Shown: positions 35,760-45,631, numbered from the stretch's first letter. The stretch is 64,000 nt of DNA from Janthinobacterium sp. B9-8 (GCF_000969645.2 NZ_CP014222.1:4467740-4531739); one strand, 5' to 3'. The notes: generated by a model from the letters alone, not told the origin. Numbers and translations are program-made.

Positions 35760-36836
35760 ATGATGAATAAAGTATTTTGGCAGGGAAAAAAGGTTTTCTT
35801 AACAGGCCATACAGGTTTCAAAGGCAGCTGGCTCTCTTTATGGTTGCAGCATATGGGAGCGATTGTGACTGGCTTTGCGCTAGCCCCTTCAACCTCGCCT
35901 AGCCTATTTGAAGAGGCTAATGTTGCAGCAGGAATGAAATCAATTATCGGGGATATTCGCGATTTCTCTGCGGTGCACGCTGCTCTGAATGAATCAGGGG
36001 CCGAGATTGTGATTCATATGGCCGCCCAGCCATTGGTGAGATATTCCTACGCTAATCCAATTGAAACCTATGCCACCAATGTGATGGGGACGGTTCATCT
36101 ACTGGAAGCGATTCGCCTATCTGAAGGTATTAAAGCTGTGGTGAATGTGACCAGCGATAAATGCTATGAAAATCAGGAATGGCCTTGGGGCTATCGTGAA
36201 AATGAGCCTATGGGCGGGCACGATCCTTATAGCAATAGCAAAGGTTGCTCTGAATTAGTAACACGCGCCTATCGTGACTCTTACTTTGGAAGTCATCAAC
36301 AGGTGGCACTGGCATCCGGCAGAGCAGGCAATGTGATTGGTGGAGGCGATTGGGCAGGGGATCGCTTAATTCCTGATATGATTCGCGCTATTGAAAATAA
36401 CACTGAAGTTGTGATTCGCAGCCCTCATTCAATTCGCCCTTGGCAGCATGTATTAGAGCCACTCAGTGGTTATTTAACTTTGGCCGAACATCTATATACC
36501 CAAGGCCAAGCTGTTGTAGGGGGCTGGAATTTTGGCCCTCATGATCATGATGCTAAGCCAGTAGGCTGGATTATTGAGCAGCTAACTGGCATCTGGGGTG
36601 ATGGGGCGGCTTATCGTATTGACACCTCAGCAGCAACCTTGCATGAAGCGCATTATTTAAAACTGGACTGCTCCAAGGCGCATATGCAGTTGAATTGGCA
36701 GCCTAGATGGTCTTTAAGCCAAGCATTAGTAAAAATATGTGACTGGCACAAAGCACAATTGCAAGGTGCAGATATGCATCAGATTACTTTGCAGCAAATT
36801 AAAGAATACGAAAACAGCGAAGGAAACACAGATTAA
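35760..36836 (+). CDS. rfbG: CDP-glucose 4,6-dehydratase
   Basis: Converts CDP-glucose to CDP-4-keto-6-deoxyglucose. A 358-residue SDR with TGHTGFKGSWLSLWLQHMGA, IHMAAQPLVRYSYANP, NVTSDKCYENQEWPWGYREN and YSNSKGCSELVT (YxxxK). The double ATG (35760 and 35763) leaves the exact start open; AAAGG is better spaced from the second. About 135 non-coding bases separate it from rfbH. Confidence 0.95.
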   Translation: MMNKVFWQGKKVFLTGHTGFKGSWLSLWLQHMGAIVTGFALAPSTSPSLFEEANVAAGMKSIIGDIRDFSAVHAALNESGAEIVIHMAAQPLVRYSYANPIETYATNVMGTVHLLEAIRLSEGIKAVVNVTSDKCYENQEWPWGYRENEPMGGHDPYSNSKGCSELVTRAYRDSYFGSHQQVALASGRAGNVIGGGDWAGDRLIPDMIRAIENNTEVVIRSPHSIRPWQHVLEPLSGYLTLAEHLYTQGQAVVGGWNFGPHDHDAKPVGWIIEQLTGIWGDGAAYRIDTSAATLHEAHYLKLDCSKAHMQLNWQPRWSLSQALVKICDWHKAQLQGADMHQITLQQIKEYENSEGNTD

Positions 36837-36971
36837 ACCGTCATTTTCGAGCGTTTTTTCGGGGCCGTTGTAAATGTAGAATTTTTTACCTGTGCAGAAA
36901 TGACGACAGAAAGTAAATCAGAGTTTTTAAATTTCATAAAAATTAACACAATTAAGTATTAGGAATAAATC

Positions 36972-38288
36972 GTGGAAAAATCTCAAGAAATTCGTTTGCA
37001 AATTGCCAAGTTGGTTGAAGAATTTGCTGCTATTACATTAGCTCCGCGTGAATTTACCGCAGGTACTTCGGTTGTTCCGCCATCGGGCAAAGTATTGGAT
37101 GCTGCCGAGCTTAAAAATATGGTTGAAGCATCCTTAGATGGCTGGCTTACAACTGGTCGTTTTAATGACGCTTTTGAAAAGCGCCTTAGCGAGTATCTGG
37201 GTGTTAAATATGTATTAACCACCAACTCTGGTTCATCCGCTAATTTGCTGGCTTTTTCCGCGCTGACTTCACATAAATTAGGCGCCCGTGCTATTTTACC
37301 AGGCGATGAAGTGATTGGTGTGGCAGCGGGTTTCCCAACTACAGTGAATCCAATCTTACAATTTGGCGCCGTACCCGTATTTGTAGACGTGGATATCCCA
37401 ACTTACAATATCGACCCCGCTAAAATTGAAGCCGCAATTAGCCCAAAGACAAAAGCTATCATGCTGGCCCATACCTTGGGTAATCCATACAATCTAGAAG
37501 TGATTCGTGAGATTTGTACCCGTCATAAATTGTGGTTAATTGAAGATTGTTGTGATGCACTAGGCTCTACCTACAATGGTCAATTGGTGGGTACATTTGG
37601 TGATATCAGCACACTTAGCTTTTACCCTGCACACCATATCACCATGGGTGAAGGCGGTGCGGTATTTACCAATAATTATGAATTAAAACAAATTATTGAA
37701 TCATTCCGCGATTGGGGCCGTGATTGCTACTGCGGGCCCGGTAAAGACAATACCTGTAATAAACGCTTTTGCCAGAAACTGGGCAATTTGCCAGAAGGCT
37801 ACGATCATAAATACACCTATTCACATCTGGGCTACAACTTAAAAATCAGCGATATGCAAGCCGCGTGTGCCCTCGCACAAATGGATAAATTAGAAGGCTT
37901 TATTGCTGCACGCCAGGCTAATTTTGAATACCTGAAAGAAAAATTAGCAACATGTGCAGAGTTTCTTATTCTGCCAGAAGCCACAGCAAACAGCTCACCA
38001 TCATGGTTCGGTTTCCCTATCACCATCCGTGAGGATGCTGGCATTAGTCGTGTGGATCTGCTGAATTATTTAGACCAAAACAAAATTGGTACGCGTCTAC
38101 TATTTGCCGGCAACTTAACCCGCCAGCCATACATGATTGGTCGTAATTTCCGTATTAGCGGCGAATTAACCAATACCGATCGTGTCATGCACAATACTTT
38201 CTGGATCGGTGTTTACCCCGGCCTAACTACAGAAATGCTTGATTTTGTAGTTGAGAAAATTGAGACATTTGTTGGTGTGAATTTCTAA
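36972..38288 (+). CDS. rfbH: CDP-4-keto-6-deoxy-D-glucose 3-dehydrase (RfbH/E1)
   Basis: The B6- and [2Fe-2S]-dependent enzyme that removes the C3 hydroxyl group, giving the CDP-4-keto-3,6-dideoxyhexose precursor of abequose, paratose, tyvelose and similar sugars. The 438-residue protein is aminotransferase-like but has SFYPAHHITMGEGGAVFTN, with His where aminotransferases keep the PLP lysine, as expected for E1. Cluster cysteines are in CYCGPGKDNTCNKRFC. Start is GTG at 36972 with AGGAATAA upstream. The E3 reductase partner is not in the window. Confidence 0.95.
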   Translation: MEKSQEIRLQIAKLVEEFAAITLAPREFTAGTSVVPPSGKVLDAAELKNMVEASLDGWLTTGRFNDAFEKRLSEYLGVKYVLTTNSGSSANLLAFSALTSHKLGARAILPGDEVIGVAAGFPTTVNPILQFGAVPVFVDVDIPTYNIDPAKIEAAISPKTKAIMLAHTLGNPYNLEVIREICTRHKLWLIEDCCDALGSTYNGQLVGTFGDISTLSFYPAHHITMGEGGAVFTNNYELKQIIESFRDWGRDCYCGPGKDNTCNKRFCQKLGNLPEGYDHKYTYSHLGYNLKISDMQAACALAQMDKLEGFIAARQANFEYLKEKLATCAEFLILPEATANSSPSWFGFPITIREDAGISRVDLLNYLDQNKIGTRLLFAGNLTRQPYMIGRNFRISGELTNTDRVMHNTFWIGVYPGLTTEMLDFVVEKIETFVGVNF

Positions 38289-38290
38289 AT

Positions 38291-39334
38291 ATGCAGCCAT
38301 CAGTTCCAATTGATGATCTGGATTTTATCTTGGAGCACACGGCCGACGTGTGGTCCAAGTTTTCTGGTGCTCGTCTATTTATTACTGGCGGTACTGGTTT
38401 TATAGGCATATGGCTATTAGAAAGTATTGCATGGGCTAATAAAAGGCTGAATGCGAATATATCTATAACTATATTATCCAGAAATCCAGACGCTTTTTTA
38501 AAAAAGAACCCTCGATGGAGTAATAGTCAGGGGATTCAATTTATAAAAGGTGATGTTCTTGATTTTGAGTTTCCGCTAGGCTCATATGATATTGCAATTC
38601 ATGCGGCAACAGATGTTGCAGGTGTAGAGCAGGATTATCTGAATGTATTTGATAGTAATGTGGCAGGCACTCGGCGTGTTTTAGATTTTTGCGTAAAATC
38701 GGGCGTTAAAAGTTTTTTACTGACGTCGAGTGGGGCAGTCTATGGTGTTCAACCTCCTGAGATAAGTCATCTGGATGAGAAATATAAAGGTGCTCCAGAA
38801 TTAAATGACTTGCGCTCAGGTTATGGCGAAGGGAAGCGTGCTGCAGAATGGCTTACAAATTTGTATGCTATTAAGTATGGAATTAACGTAGGTATTGCTC
38901 GGATTTTTGCGTTAATTGGCCCTGGAATGCCCTTAGAAGGACCTTTTGCAGCCGGTAATTTTATACGTGATGTGCTAAATGAAAAAAATATAGCGATTCA
39001 AAGTGATGGAACCGCATTACGTTCATATTTGTATGCTGCAGATATGACAATTTGGCTTTTGAAGTTACTGGAAAATGAATCATCAGTGAAGGTGTTTAAT
39101 ATTGGCTCTGAGCAAGCTATATCAATACTCGATTTGGCGACTGCCGTAGATAAAAAGCATAAAGAAAAAAGAATGATAACTTTAGGCCAACAGCCGGATC
39201 ATTCTGTTTTACCCCAGAGATATATACCCGCAACTCAAAAAGCGCAAAGAGAGCTTTTAGTTGTTGAGTATACAGATCTTGAATCTTCAATCAAAAAAAC
39301 ACTTCACTGGTATAAAGGTCTTGTTCATGGATAG
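38291..39334 (+). CDS. NAD(P)-dependent SDR epimerase/dehydratase
   Basis: A 347-residue extended SDR with the Rossmann motif ITGGTGFIGIWLLES (about residues 31-45), LLTSSGAVYG and YGEGKRAAEW (YxxxK), and GIARIFALIGPGMPLEGPFA near the substrate site. It is just 2 bases behind rfbH and overlaps the transketolase gene by 8 bp, so it probably acts on the RfbH product or a later intermediate, as a reductase or epimerase. It is not a standard abequose/paratose synthase that I can name. The exact reaction is unknown. Confidence 0.8.
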   Translation: MQPSVPIDDLDFILEHTADVWSKFSGARLFITGGTGFIGIWLLESIAWANKRLNANISITILSRNPDAFLKKNPRWSNSQGIQFIKGDVLDFEFPLGSYDIAIHAATDVAGVEQDYLNVFDSNVAGTRRVLDFCVKSGVKSFLLTSSGAVYGVQPPEISHLDEKYKGAPELNDLRSGYGEGKRAAEWLTNLYAIKYGINVGIARIFALIGPGMPLEGPFAAGNFIRDVLNEKNIAIQSDGTALRSYLYAADMTIWLLKLLENESSVKVFNIGSEQAISILDLATAVDKKHKEKRMITLGQQPDHSVLPQRYIPATQKAQRELLVVEYTDLESSIKKTLHWYKGLVHG

Positions 39335-40133
39335 TTTTAATGTAAAAAATATAAGAAAAACTATTTTAGATATGGCCTTTAGTGGCTCAACTGTTCATGT
39401 GGGTTGCGCTTTTTCTATTGTTGAAATTTTAGCTGTTCTATATAGAAGCCATTTAAATTTTCCTGAAAATGATGTTGAGTCACCAATTAGAGATTATATG
39501 GTACTTAGCAAGGGGCATGGTGTGATGGCCCAATATGCCTGTTTGCATGAAAAAGGCTATTTAGCTAACGAAGATATTCAGCAGTATTTTAAGAATGGCT
39601 CCCGCTTGAAAGGGCTAGCAGATGCTCATATCCCTGGTATAGAAGCAACAACAGGCTCTTTAGGGCATGGTCTTTCTGTTGCTGTTGGCCTTGCTTTAGC
39701 TGCTAAGTTAAATAAAACAGAGCAAATGTGCTATGTGATTGTAGGCGATGGTGAAATTAATGAAGGCCCAATTTGGGAAGCCGCATTATTTGCCTCACAA
39801 TTTAAATTAGATAATCTGATCGTCATTGTCGATAAAAATGGTTTTCAAGCCATGGGTACAACTGATGAGGTAATGAGTCTTGGCAGTATTGAGAAAAAAT
39901 TTGCGGCTTTTGAATTTGATGCAGTAACCCTTAATGGGCACTCAGAGCCTGAGTTAGATATAGCTATTAATGCTTTTAAAACAAATAAAAATGGCAGGCC
40001 CAAAGTTATTGTGGCAAATACAGTAAAAGGTAAAGGGGTTTCATTTATGGAAAACGATAATATCTGGCATTACACCCGTTTAAATAAAGAAACCTATGCC
40101 GCCGCTGTGGCTGAATTGCAGGGAGATAAATAA
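39327..40133 (+). CDS. Transketolase-like protein, N-terminal (TPP-binding) subunit
   Basis: A 268-residue protein equal to the N-terminal half of a transketolase: SKGHGVMAQYACLHEKGYL, TGSLGHGLSVAVGLA and the TPP/metal motif VIVGDGEINEGPIWEA with a later NGFQAMG. Start is ATG 39327 (AAAGG upstream), inside the end of the SDR gene; a longer frame from 39261 is not needed. The stop and the next start share one base (TAATG), so the two halves are translated together. In this place, between rfbH/SDR and the flippase, it is more likely a sugar-branching or modifying enzyme than central metabolism. Confidence 0.85.
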   Translation: MDSFNVKNIRKTILDMAFSGSTVHVGCAFSIVEILAVLYRSHLNFPENDVESPIRDYMVLSKGHGVMAQYACLHEKGYLANEDIQQYFKNGSRLKGLADAHIPGIEATTGSLGHGLSVAVGLALAAKLNKTEQMCYVIVGDGEINEGPIWEAALFASQFKLDNLIVIVDKNGFQAMGTTDEVMSLGSIEKKFAAFEFDAVTLNGHSEPELDIAINAFKTNKNGRPKVIVANTVKGKGVSFMENDNIWHYTRLNKETYAAAVAELQGDK

Positions 40134-41029
40134 TGAGAGCAGCTTTTTCGGATGCTTTGGTAGCTGCTGCTAAGGCCAACCCTAAAATTTTATTGCTGAC
40201 TGGAGATCATGGTTACGCCTTGTTTGATGCATTTCGTAAAGAATGCCCACAGCAATATATAAATTGTGGAATTGCCGAACAAAATATGGTCGGCGTTGCC
40301 GCAGGTCTGGCAAAAGCGGGCTTTATACCCTTTGTCTATGGGTTATCAGCATTTGTACCTATTCGGGTATTAGAGCAAATAAAAATTGATGTTTGCTATG
40401 AATCATTAAAAGTAATTTTTATTGGTGATGGTGCGGGTGTTGTTTATAGCCACCTAGGATCAAGCCATCAATCTACAGAAGATATTGCTGCACTTCGGGC
40501 CATCCCAAATCTTAATATATTATCACCGGCGGACCCATATGAATTAAGTTATACAATGTCCCTTGCGCTGAATTCTGAGCATGCTACTTATTTACGAATG
40601 GGAAAGGCTGATTTAGGCGAAGTACACAGTGAGCCAGTTCAGGGTGATATCGGTGCACTGATGCCTGTGCAGGTTAATCCACAAGCAAAGACATTAATTC
40701 TTGCCACCGGGTCGATGGTTAGTGTGGGTAGTCAGATTGCCAAAAACAATCCCAATATTGATCTTTATTCTGTACCGTCAATTAAGCCGATAAATGCCAG
40801 TGCAGTTTTGGATATATGTGCAGGCAGAAATAAAATATATATTTTAGAAGAACACTCGATCTACGGTGGGCTTGGTTCATGTATTGCAGAAATTATTGCA
40901 GGTAAATTACTGTGTGATTTTAAAATCATTGGAATTAAGGATCGCTTTTCAGAGCGATGTGGTGACTATGCATATTTAATGGAGGAGCATGGACTAAATG
41001 CCATGAAATTAGAGGGGGTATTCCTCTAG
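40133..41029 (+). CDS. Transketolase-like protein, C-terminal subunit
   Basis: A 298-residue partner of the preceding gene, with the Pyr domain (GDHGYALFDAFRKECPQQYI, then NCGIAEQNMVGVAAGLAKAG with the catalytic Glu) and the C-terminal transketolase domain (LILATGSMVSVGSQIA, EEHSIYGGLGS). The stretch SHLGSSHQSTEDIAALRAIP aligns with the transketolase active-site loop. Together the pair makes a full TPP enzyme able to move a two-carbon ketol unit. Substrate and product are not known; see findings. Confidence 0.85.
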   Translation: MRAAFSDALVAAAKANPKILLLTGDHGYALFDAFRKECPQQYINCGIAEQNMVGVAAGLAKAGFIPFVYGLSAFVPIRVLEQIKIDVCYESLKVIFIGDGAGVVYSHLGSSHQSTEDIAALRAIPNLNILSPADPYELSYTMSLALNSEHATYLRMGKADLGEVHSEPVQGDIGALMPVQVNPQAKTLILATGSMVSVGSQIAKNNPNIDLYSVPSIKPINASAVLDICAGRNKIYILEEHSIYGGLGSCIAEIIAGKLLCDFKIIGIKDRFSERCGDYAYLMEEHGLNAMKLEGVFL

Positions 41030-41104
41030 AGTAAAAAATATTTTTCTAATTTTTTTGTCAATTTTATTTATAAATAATTTGTCTGGTTTAATTGGTCAGC
41101 ATTA

Positions 41105-42475
41105 ATGCGCATAATCGTTGGTAATATAGTTAATAAAATTGGTATAGATAAAGCTGTAGCTTATGTACTTTTTGCCAGAGGATGGAGCGTACTTGCTGGA
41201 TTAATTACTCTTTATTTTATTTCTCATGATTTAACTAAGGTCGAACAAGGATTTTATTACACGTTTTCCAGTGTTTTAGCTATGCAGGTGTTTTTTGAGT
41301 TGGGGTTCAGTAGTGTTATTTCCCAGTTTGCAAGTCATGAGATGTCTAAGCTTACATGGCGTGATGGTTTGATTACTGGGAATGAGCAGGCTAAATCCCG
41401 CTTATTCTCGCTCTTTAAATTAGCAATAAAATGGTATGGAGTTATCGCTCTCTTAATGCTGCTGATTGTTGCACCAGCTGGATATTTGTTTTTTAATTGC
41501 TCCTATCCTGCGTCATCGGTGAGCTGGACTTGGCCATGGGTTGTTTTAGTTCTTTGTACTAGCGGGAATTTATTTATTAGCCCAGTAATTGCACTTTTAG
41601 AAGGCACAGGTCTGGTTGCCGCGGTTGCAAAAATGCGACTGTTTCAATCTGTTTTTTCCAGTTCTGCTGCTTGGCTGGCTTTATATCTTGGGTCCGGTTT
41701 ATTTGCAGCCGCGATTATTGCTTTGGTTACTCTGTGTAGTAACTCTGGCTGGTTATTTCTCAATAAAAGAAGTTTTTTATATAGTGTTTTTATCAGTAAG
41801 AAAAGTGAAAATGTAATAAGCTGGAAAAATGAAATTTTTCCCATGCAATGGCGCATTGCAATTAGCTGGCTCAGTGGGTTTTTTATTTTTCAGCTGTTTA
41901 CTCCATTGGTGTTTAAATATCACAGCCCAGAGGCTGCCGGGCAGGTGGGGATGAGCTTTTCAATTGCTAATGTGCTTAGTTCTTTGGCCATGGCATGGAT
42001 TACCACCAAAACGCCATTTTTTGGTCAGTTAATTGCAAGTGAAAAATTTGATCAGTTGGATCATTTATTTAAAAAAGTGTTTTGGCAGTCTTGGGGGGTT
42101 TTATTCCTATTGGTCGTTACATTTATGTTTGCGTTATTGCTTATTAACTATCTAAATATTCCTTTTTCAGGTCGATTGTTAAAACCTCTGGAGTTTTCTC
42201 AGATTTTACTAGCAGTATTAGCAAATCATATTGTTTTTGCTCAAGCAACATATGTAAGAGCTCATAAGTGTGAACCATACTTACAGCACGCAGTTATTCT
42301 TGCTATTTTTATAGGTGTTTCATGTTACTTAGCGGGTCGTTACTCTAGTGTTTTAAATTTATTGCTAGCTTATTCGTGTGTTTGTATTTTAATTGGCGTT
42401 GGATATTCAAATTATATATTTGTAACTTTCAAATCCAAACGTACTCCCAAAGCTTCTAAGGACATAATTGCATGA
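41105..42475 (+). CDS. wzx: Probable O-antigen flippase Wzx
   Basis: A 456-residue integral membrane protein with about twelve hydrophobic segments spread along the chain (for example WVVLVLCTSGNLFISPVIAL, LLAVLANHIVF) and no other domain, as in polysaccharide transporters of the MOP superfamily. Sequence conservation in Wzx is low, so the call rests on topology, size and position among glycosyltransferases. It would flip undecaprenyl-linked repeat units to the periplasm. Its end overlaps the next gene by 4 bp. The gene is clearly more A+T-rich than the rfb genes before it. Confidence 0.75.
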   Translation: MRIIVGNIVNKIGIDKAVAYVLFARGWSVLAGLITLYFISHDLTKVEQGFYYTFSSVLAMQVFFELGFSSVISQFASHEMSKLTWRDGLITGNEQAKSRLFSLFKLAIKWYGVIALLMLLIVAPAGYLFFNCSYPASSVSWTWPWVVLVLCTSGNLFISPVIALLEGTGLVAAVAKMRLFQSVFSSSAAWLALYLGSGLFAAAIIALVTLCSNSGWLFLNKRSFLYSVFISKKSENVISWKNEIFPMQWRIAISWLSGFFIFQLFTPLVFKYHSPEAAGQVGMSFSIANVLSSLAMAWITTKTPFFGQLIASEKFDQLDHLFKKVFWQSWGVLFLLVVTFMFALLLINYLNIPFSGRLLKPLEFSQILLAVLANHIVFAQATYVRAHKCEPYLQHAVILAIFIGVSCYLAGRYSSVLNLLLAYSCVCILIGVGYSNYIFVTFKSKRTPKASKDIIA

Positions 42476-43458
42476 GTGAACCATTGCTATCCATATGTAT
42501 ACCTACATATAATCGAGATAAATATTTAAAAGAGTGTCTAGATAGCATTGTTATCCAAGAATGTAAAGATATAGAAGTTGTTATTAGCGATAATGCATCG
42601 ACTGATAATACTGAGGTGTTGATTTTAGAGTATTCAAAAAAGTTAAATATTAGGTATCAGCGTTTTGATTCGAACCAAGGGTTTGACATTAATTGTACTA
42701 AAGTAGTTAGTATGGCAACTGGTCGATATTGTATGATCTTGGGAAGTGATGACTGTTTGCTGCCAGATGCAATTGTCAATATAAAGGGTCTATTGGATAG
42801 TGCTAAGCCAGATATTCTACATTATGGTTATCATCAGTATAATTTAACCATGGAGACTTTACTTGCTGTCGTTACATTACCTGGTCAGTTTGCTAAAATT
42901 GAAAATTTAGATGATGTTGCTGAGTATATAAAAACGCTTCCAAATCTAAGTTTGTCATTCGCATTTATTTCTAGCTTTATTTTTTTGCGCACACGTTGGC
43001 CTAGTTTCGATCAGTATCAAAAATGGTTGGGTTCTCAATATGTGCACTTGTTTTGCATGCATTCAATGATAAATCAAGGTTGTACAATAAAAGCGAGCGA
43101 AAATGCATTTGTTGCGGCAAGAGGTGGCAATATTAATGATGCAACAGATAAGCCTGGTAAAATTCTGAACCTTGATTTGATAACATTTAGAAGAATAGTA
43201 ACGGAAGTTTATAGCGGTAATATGAATGTTCAAAAGTCTTTTTCTTTTGTTTTTAAGCGGTCATATACTGGAAAAGTATTGTTGTATACTTTTTGTTTTG
43301 GTGGTGATGAAATAATAAATGCTAGGCATCAAGAGCTTGGTTATTTTATGTATGGTATTTATATATTTTCATTTAAAATTATAGAATTACTGAAAGTAAA
43401 AAAAGTCTTAAAAAAATTTATTGAATATAAAGCTAATTTAAAAGTGAAAATACAATGA
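42472..43458 (+). CDS. Family 2 glycosyltransferase (abequosyltransferase-like)
   Basis: A 328-residue GT-A enzyme: LLSICIPTYNRDKYLKECLD, VISDNASTDNT and the DxD-like GSDDCLL at about residue 95. The start pattern and the SFAFISSFIFLRTRWP region resemble the RfbV/WbaV type, which in Salmonella transfers abequose, a 3,6-dideoxyhexose. In a locus with rfbFGH, a role transferring the CDP-dideoxy sugar is attractive but inferred. It overlaps wzx and wecB by 4 bp each. Confidence 0.78.
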   Translation: MSEPLLSICIPTYNRDKYLKECLDSIVIQECKDIEVVISDNASTDNTEVLILEYSKKLNIRYQRFDSNQGFDINCTKVVSMATGRYCMILGSDDCLLPDAIVNIKGLLDSAKPDILHYGYHQYNLTMETLLAVVTLPGQFAKIENLDDVAEYIKTLPNLSLSFAFISSFIFLRTRWPSFDQYQKWLGSQYVHLFCMHSMINQGCTIKASENAFVAARGGNINDATDKPGKILNLDLITFRRIVTEVYSGNMNVQKSFSFVFKRSYTGKVLLYTFCFGGDEIINARHQELGYFMYGIYIFSFKIIELLKVKKVLKKFIEYKANLKVKIQ

Positions 43459-44585
43459 AGAAAATTCTTGTCGTATTTGGTACAAGGCCAGAGGCCATCA
43501 AAATGGCGCCATTGGTTCGAGAGCTTAAACAGCGTAGTGAGTTTGAAACTCGAGTATGTGTAACGGCCCAGCATCGGCAAATGTTGGATCAGGTGCTGGA
43601 GTTGTTTAGTATTGTCCCAGAGTACGATTTGAATTTAATGCAACCTGGACAAGATTTGTCTGATATTACTTCAAGAATTTTATTGGCATTAAAACCTGTC
43701 TTTGAAGATTTCAAGCCAGATTTGGTGCTTGTTCATGGTGATACAACTACTTCAATGGCCTGTAGTTTGTCTGCATTTTATCATCGTATTCGTGTTGGCC
43801 ATATTGAAGCTGGTTTGCGTACAGGTGATATATATTCACCTTGGCCAGAAGAATTAAATAGAAAAATTACCAGCCTAATGGCATGGATGCATTTTGCCCC
43901 AACAGAAATTGCTAAAAATAATCTTCTAAATGAAGGGATTAAAGAGGAAAGTATTTGTATTACAGGAAATACAGTTATTGATGCTTTATTGGCTACAAGT
44001 AAGCAAATCGATTTAGATTCGACATTGTCTGCAAAGCTACATCAGAAATTTTCTTTTATTGATAAAAGTAAAAAACTAATCTTAGTTACAGGTCACAGAA
44101 GAGAAAATTTTGGGCAAGGTTTTGAAAATATTTGTGCAGCTTTGAGTGTTTTAGCAATCAGAGATGATGTTCAAGTTGTTTATCCTGTTCATTTAAATCC
44201 CAATGTTCAGGTCCCTGTAAATAAGTATTTAAGTAATAGCGAGAATATTTACTTGATTGATCCACAAGATTATTTACCTTTTGTGTATTTGATGAAGCAA
44301 AGTTTTTTGATCCTTACTGATAGCGGGGGGATTCAAGAAGAAGCTCCATCACTTGGTAAACCAGTCCTAGTGATGCGTGATACAACAGAACGTCCTGAGG
44401 CGGTATTGGCAGGTACTGTTATGCTAACCGGCGCAAATACTTCTCGAATAATTGATGGTGTTGAAAACCTGTTAAAGGAAGGAAAAGATTATCAACAAAT
44501 GACAGCTGCACATAATCCCTATGGCACAGGAAATGCGTGTAAAACTATTGTTGATTCATTAAGTAGCTCACTTGCAGAGAAATAA
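43455..44585 (+). CDS. wecB: UDP-N-acetylglucosamine 2-epimerase (non-hydrolysing)
   Basis: Interconverts UDP-GlcNAc and UDP-ManNAc. A 376-residue enzyme with VVFGTRPEAIKMAPLVREL, VTAQHRQMLDQVL, VLVHGDTTTSMACSL, GHIEAGLRTGDIYSPWPEE, GHRRENFGQG and LTDSGGIQEEAPSLGKPVL motifs. No UDP-ManNAc dehydrogenase (wecC) is near, so ManNAc itself, rather than ManNAcA, may enter the polymer, unless wecC lies elsewhere. Confidence 0.94.
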   Translation: MKKILVVFGTRPEAIKMAPLVRELKQRSEFETRVCVTAQHRQMLDQVLELFSIVPEYDLNLMQPGQDLSDITSRILLALKPVFEDFKPDLVLVHGDTTTSMACSLSAFYHRIRVGHIEAGLRTGDIYSPWPEELNRKITSLMAWMHFAPTEIAKNNLLNEGIKEESICITGNTVIDALLATSKQIDLDSTLSAKLHQKFSFIDKSKKLILVTGHRRENFGQGFENICAALSVLAIRDDVQVVYPVHLNPNVQVPVNKYLSNSENIYLIDPQDYLPFVYLMKQSFLILTDSGGIQEEAPSLGKPVLVMRDTTERPEAVLAGTVMLTGANTSRIIDGVENLLKEGKDYQQMTAAHNPYGTGNACKTIVDSLSSSLAEK

Positions 44586-44587
44586 TT

Positions 44588-45631
44588 ATGCTTGTTTTTA
44601 TTGCTCCATATCCAGACTGTCATAATGAGCAGGACGGAATGATACAACGTATTGCTTCAATTGACAGTAATTTTGAAACAGAAAATCGAGTTTATTTAGA
44701 TATATCATTTAGGCGTTTTTTTAAAAAAAGTATAATTATTAAGAATAATTTAACTGTTTATCAGTTGAACTTCTTTTTTTCATTTTTAATTATATTGTCG
44801 GTGGTTGCAAAAGCACGGTTATTATATGTCCACTCGGTGTATAACGCCTTGAAGGTACTTCCTTTTTTTTATTTTAAAAAAGTTATCTTGGATATGCATG
44901 GTGTTGTACCAGAGGAAATGTTGTTTGAGGGGGGCAATATAGCTGCATATGTTTATAATTGCGTTGAAAAAATAGCGGTTGAAAAAAGTTATAGTATAAT
45001 TTCTGTAACTAAAATAATGCAGGAGCATTTTAAAAATAAATATGGTAGAAATTGTACTGCTGATTTGGTTATTCCAATTATTACTCAGGGAGTAAATGCT
45101 CAAGATCTGTGTTGTAAAAATCAGGAAGATTCTCCTTTGGTAATTTATGCAGGGGGAATTCAGAAATGGCAAAACGTACCTAAAATGCTTGAGGCTGTTA
45201 AATGTAATTTAAGTGTGCGATATCGATTTTTAACAGGCAAGCCAGATGAAATGTTACGGTTAGCAGAAAATTATGGCATTGATAATTTAGAAGTGAAAAG
45301 TGTTTCTCCCGCATTAGTTGAAAAGCATTATCTTGAATCAGATTACGGGTTTCTACTAAGAGATGATATTTTACTTAATAGGGTGGCATGCCCAACAAAA
45401 GGAATAGAATATTTAGCTAATGGTGTAGTGCCAATAGTATTAAGTAAGGATGTTGGTGACTTTTCTAGACACGGATATCAATTTATTCGATATGAAGATT
45501 TCATATTATCTAAATTACCATCCTTGTCAGAGCTAAATAAAATGAAGAATAGGAATTATTCTGTAATTCAGTCTATTCAAAATGAAATGAAAGAGGGTAT
45601 AACTTCTTTAAAGCAGATGGTTCAAGTATGA
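44588..45631 (+). CDS. GT-B type glycosyltransferase (GT4-like)
   Basis: A 347-residue protein with a weak GT-B fold: an N-terminal half with hydrophobic stretch near 55-75, then LVIYAGGIQKWQNVPKMLEA (start of the second domain) and CPTKGIEYLANGVVPIVLS, the usual donor-binding region. It resembles GT4 enzymes only distantly. It lies 2 bases behind wecB and overlaps the next gene by 4 bp, so it belongs to the operon. Sugar specificity is unknown. Confidence 0.65.
   Translation: MLVFIAPYPDCHNEQDGMIQRIASIDSNFETENRVYLDISFRRFFKKSIIIKNNLTVYQLNFFFSFLIILSVVAKARLLYVHSVYNALKVLPFFYFKKVILDMHGVVPEEMLFEGGNIAAYVYNCVEKIAVEKSYSIISVTKIMQEHFKNKYGRNCTADLVIPIITQGVNAQDLCCKNQEDSPLVIYAGGIQKWQNVPKMLEAVKCNLSVRYRFLTGKPDEMLRLAENYGIDNLEVKSVSPALVEKHYLESDYGFLLRDDILLNRVACPTKGIEYLANGVVPIVLSKDVGDFSRHGYQFIRYEDFILSKLPSLSELNKMKNRNYSVIQSIQNEMKEGITSLKQMVQV

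Noticed and set aside
36837..36971. Possible short gene or RNA between rfbG and rfbH
   Set aside because: No start with a ribosome site other than that of rfbH, and no stable hairpin with a T run.
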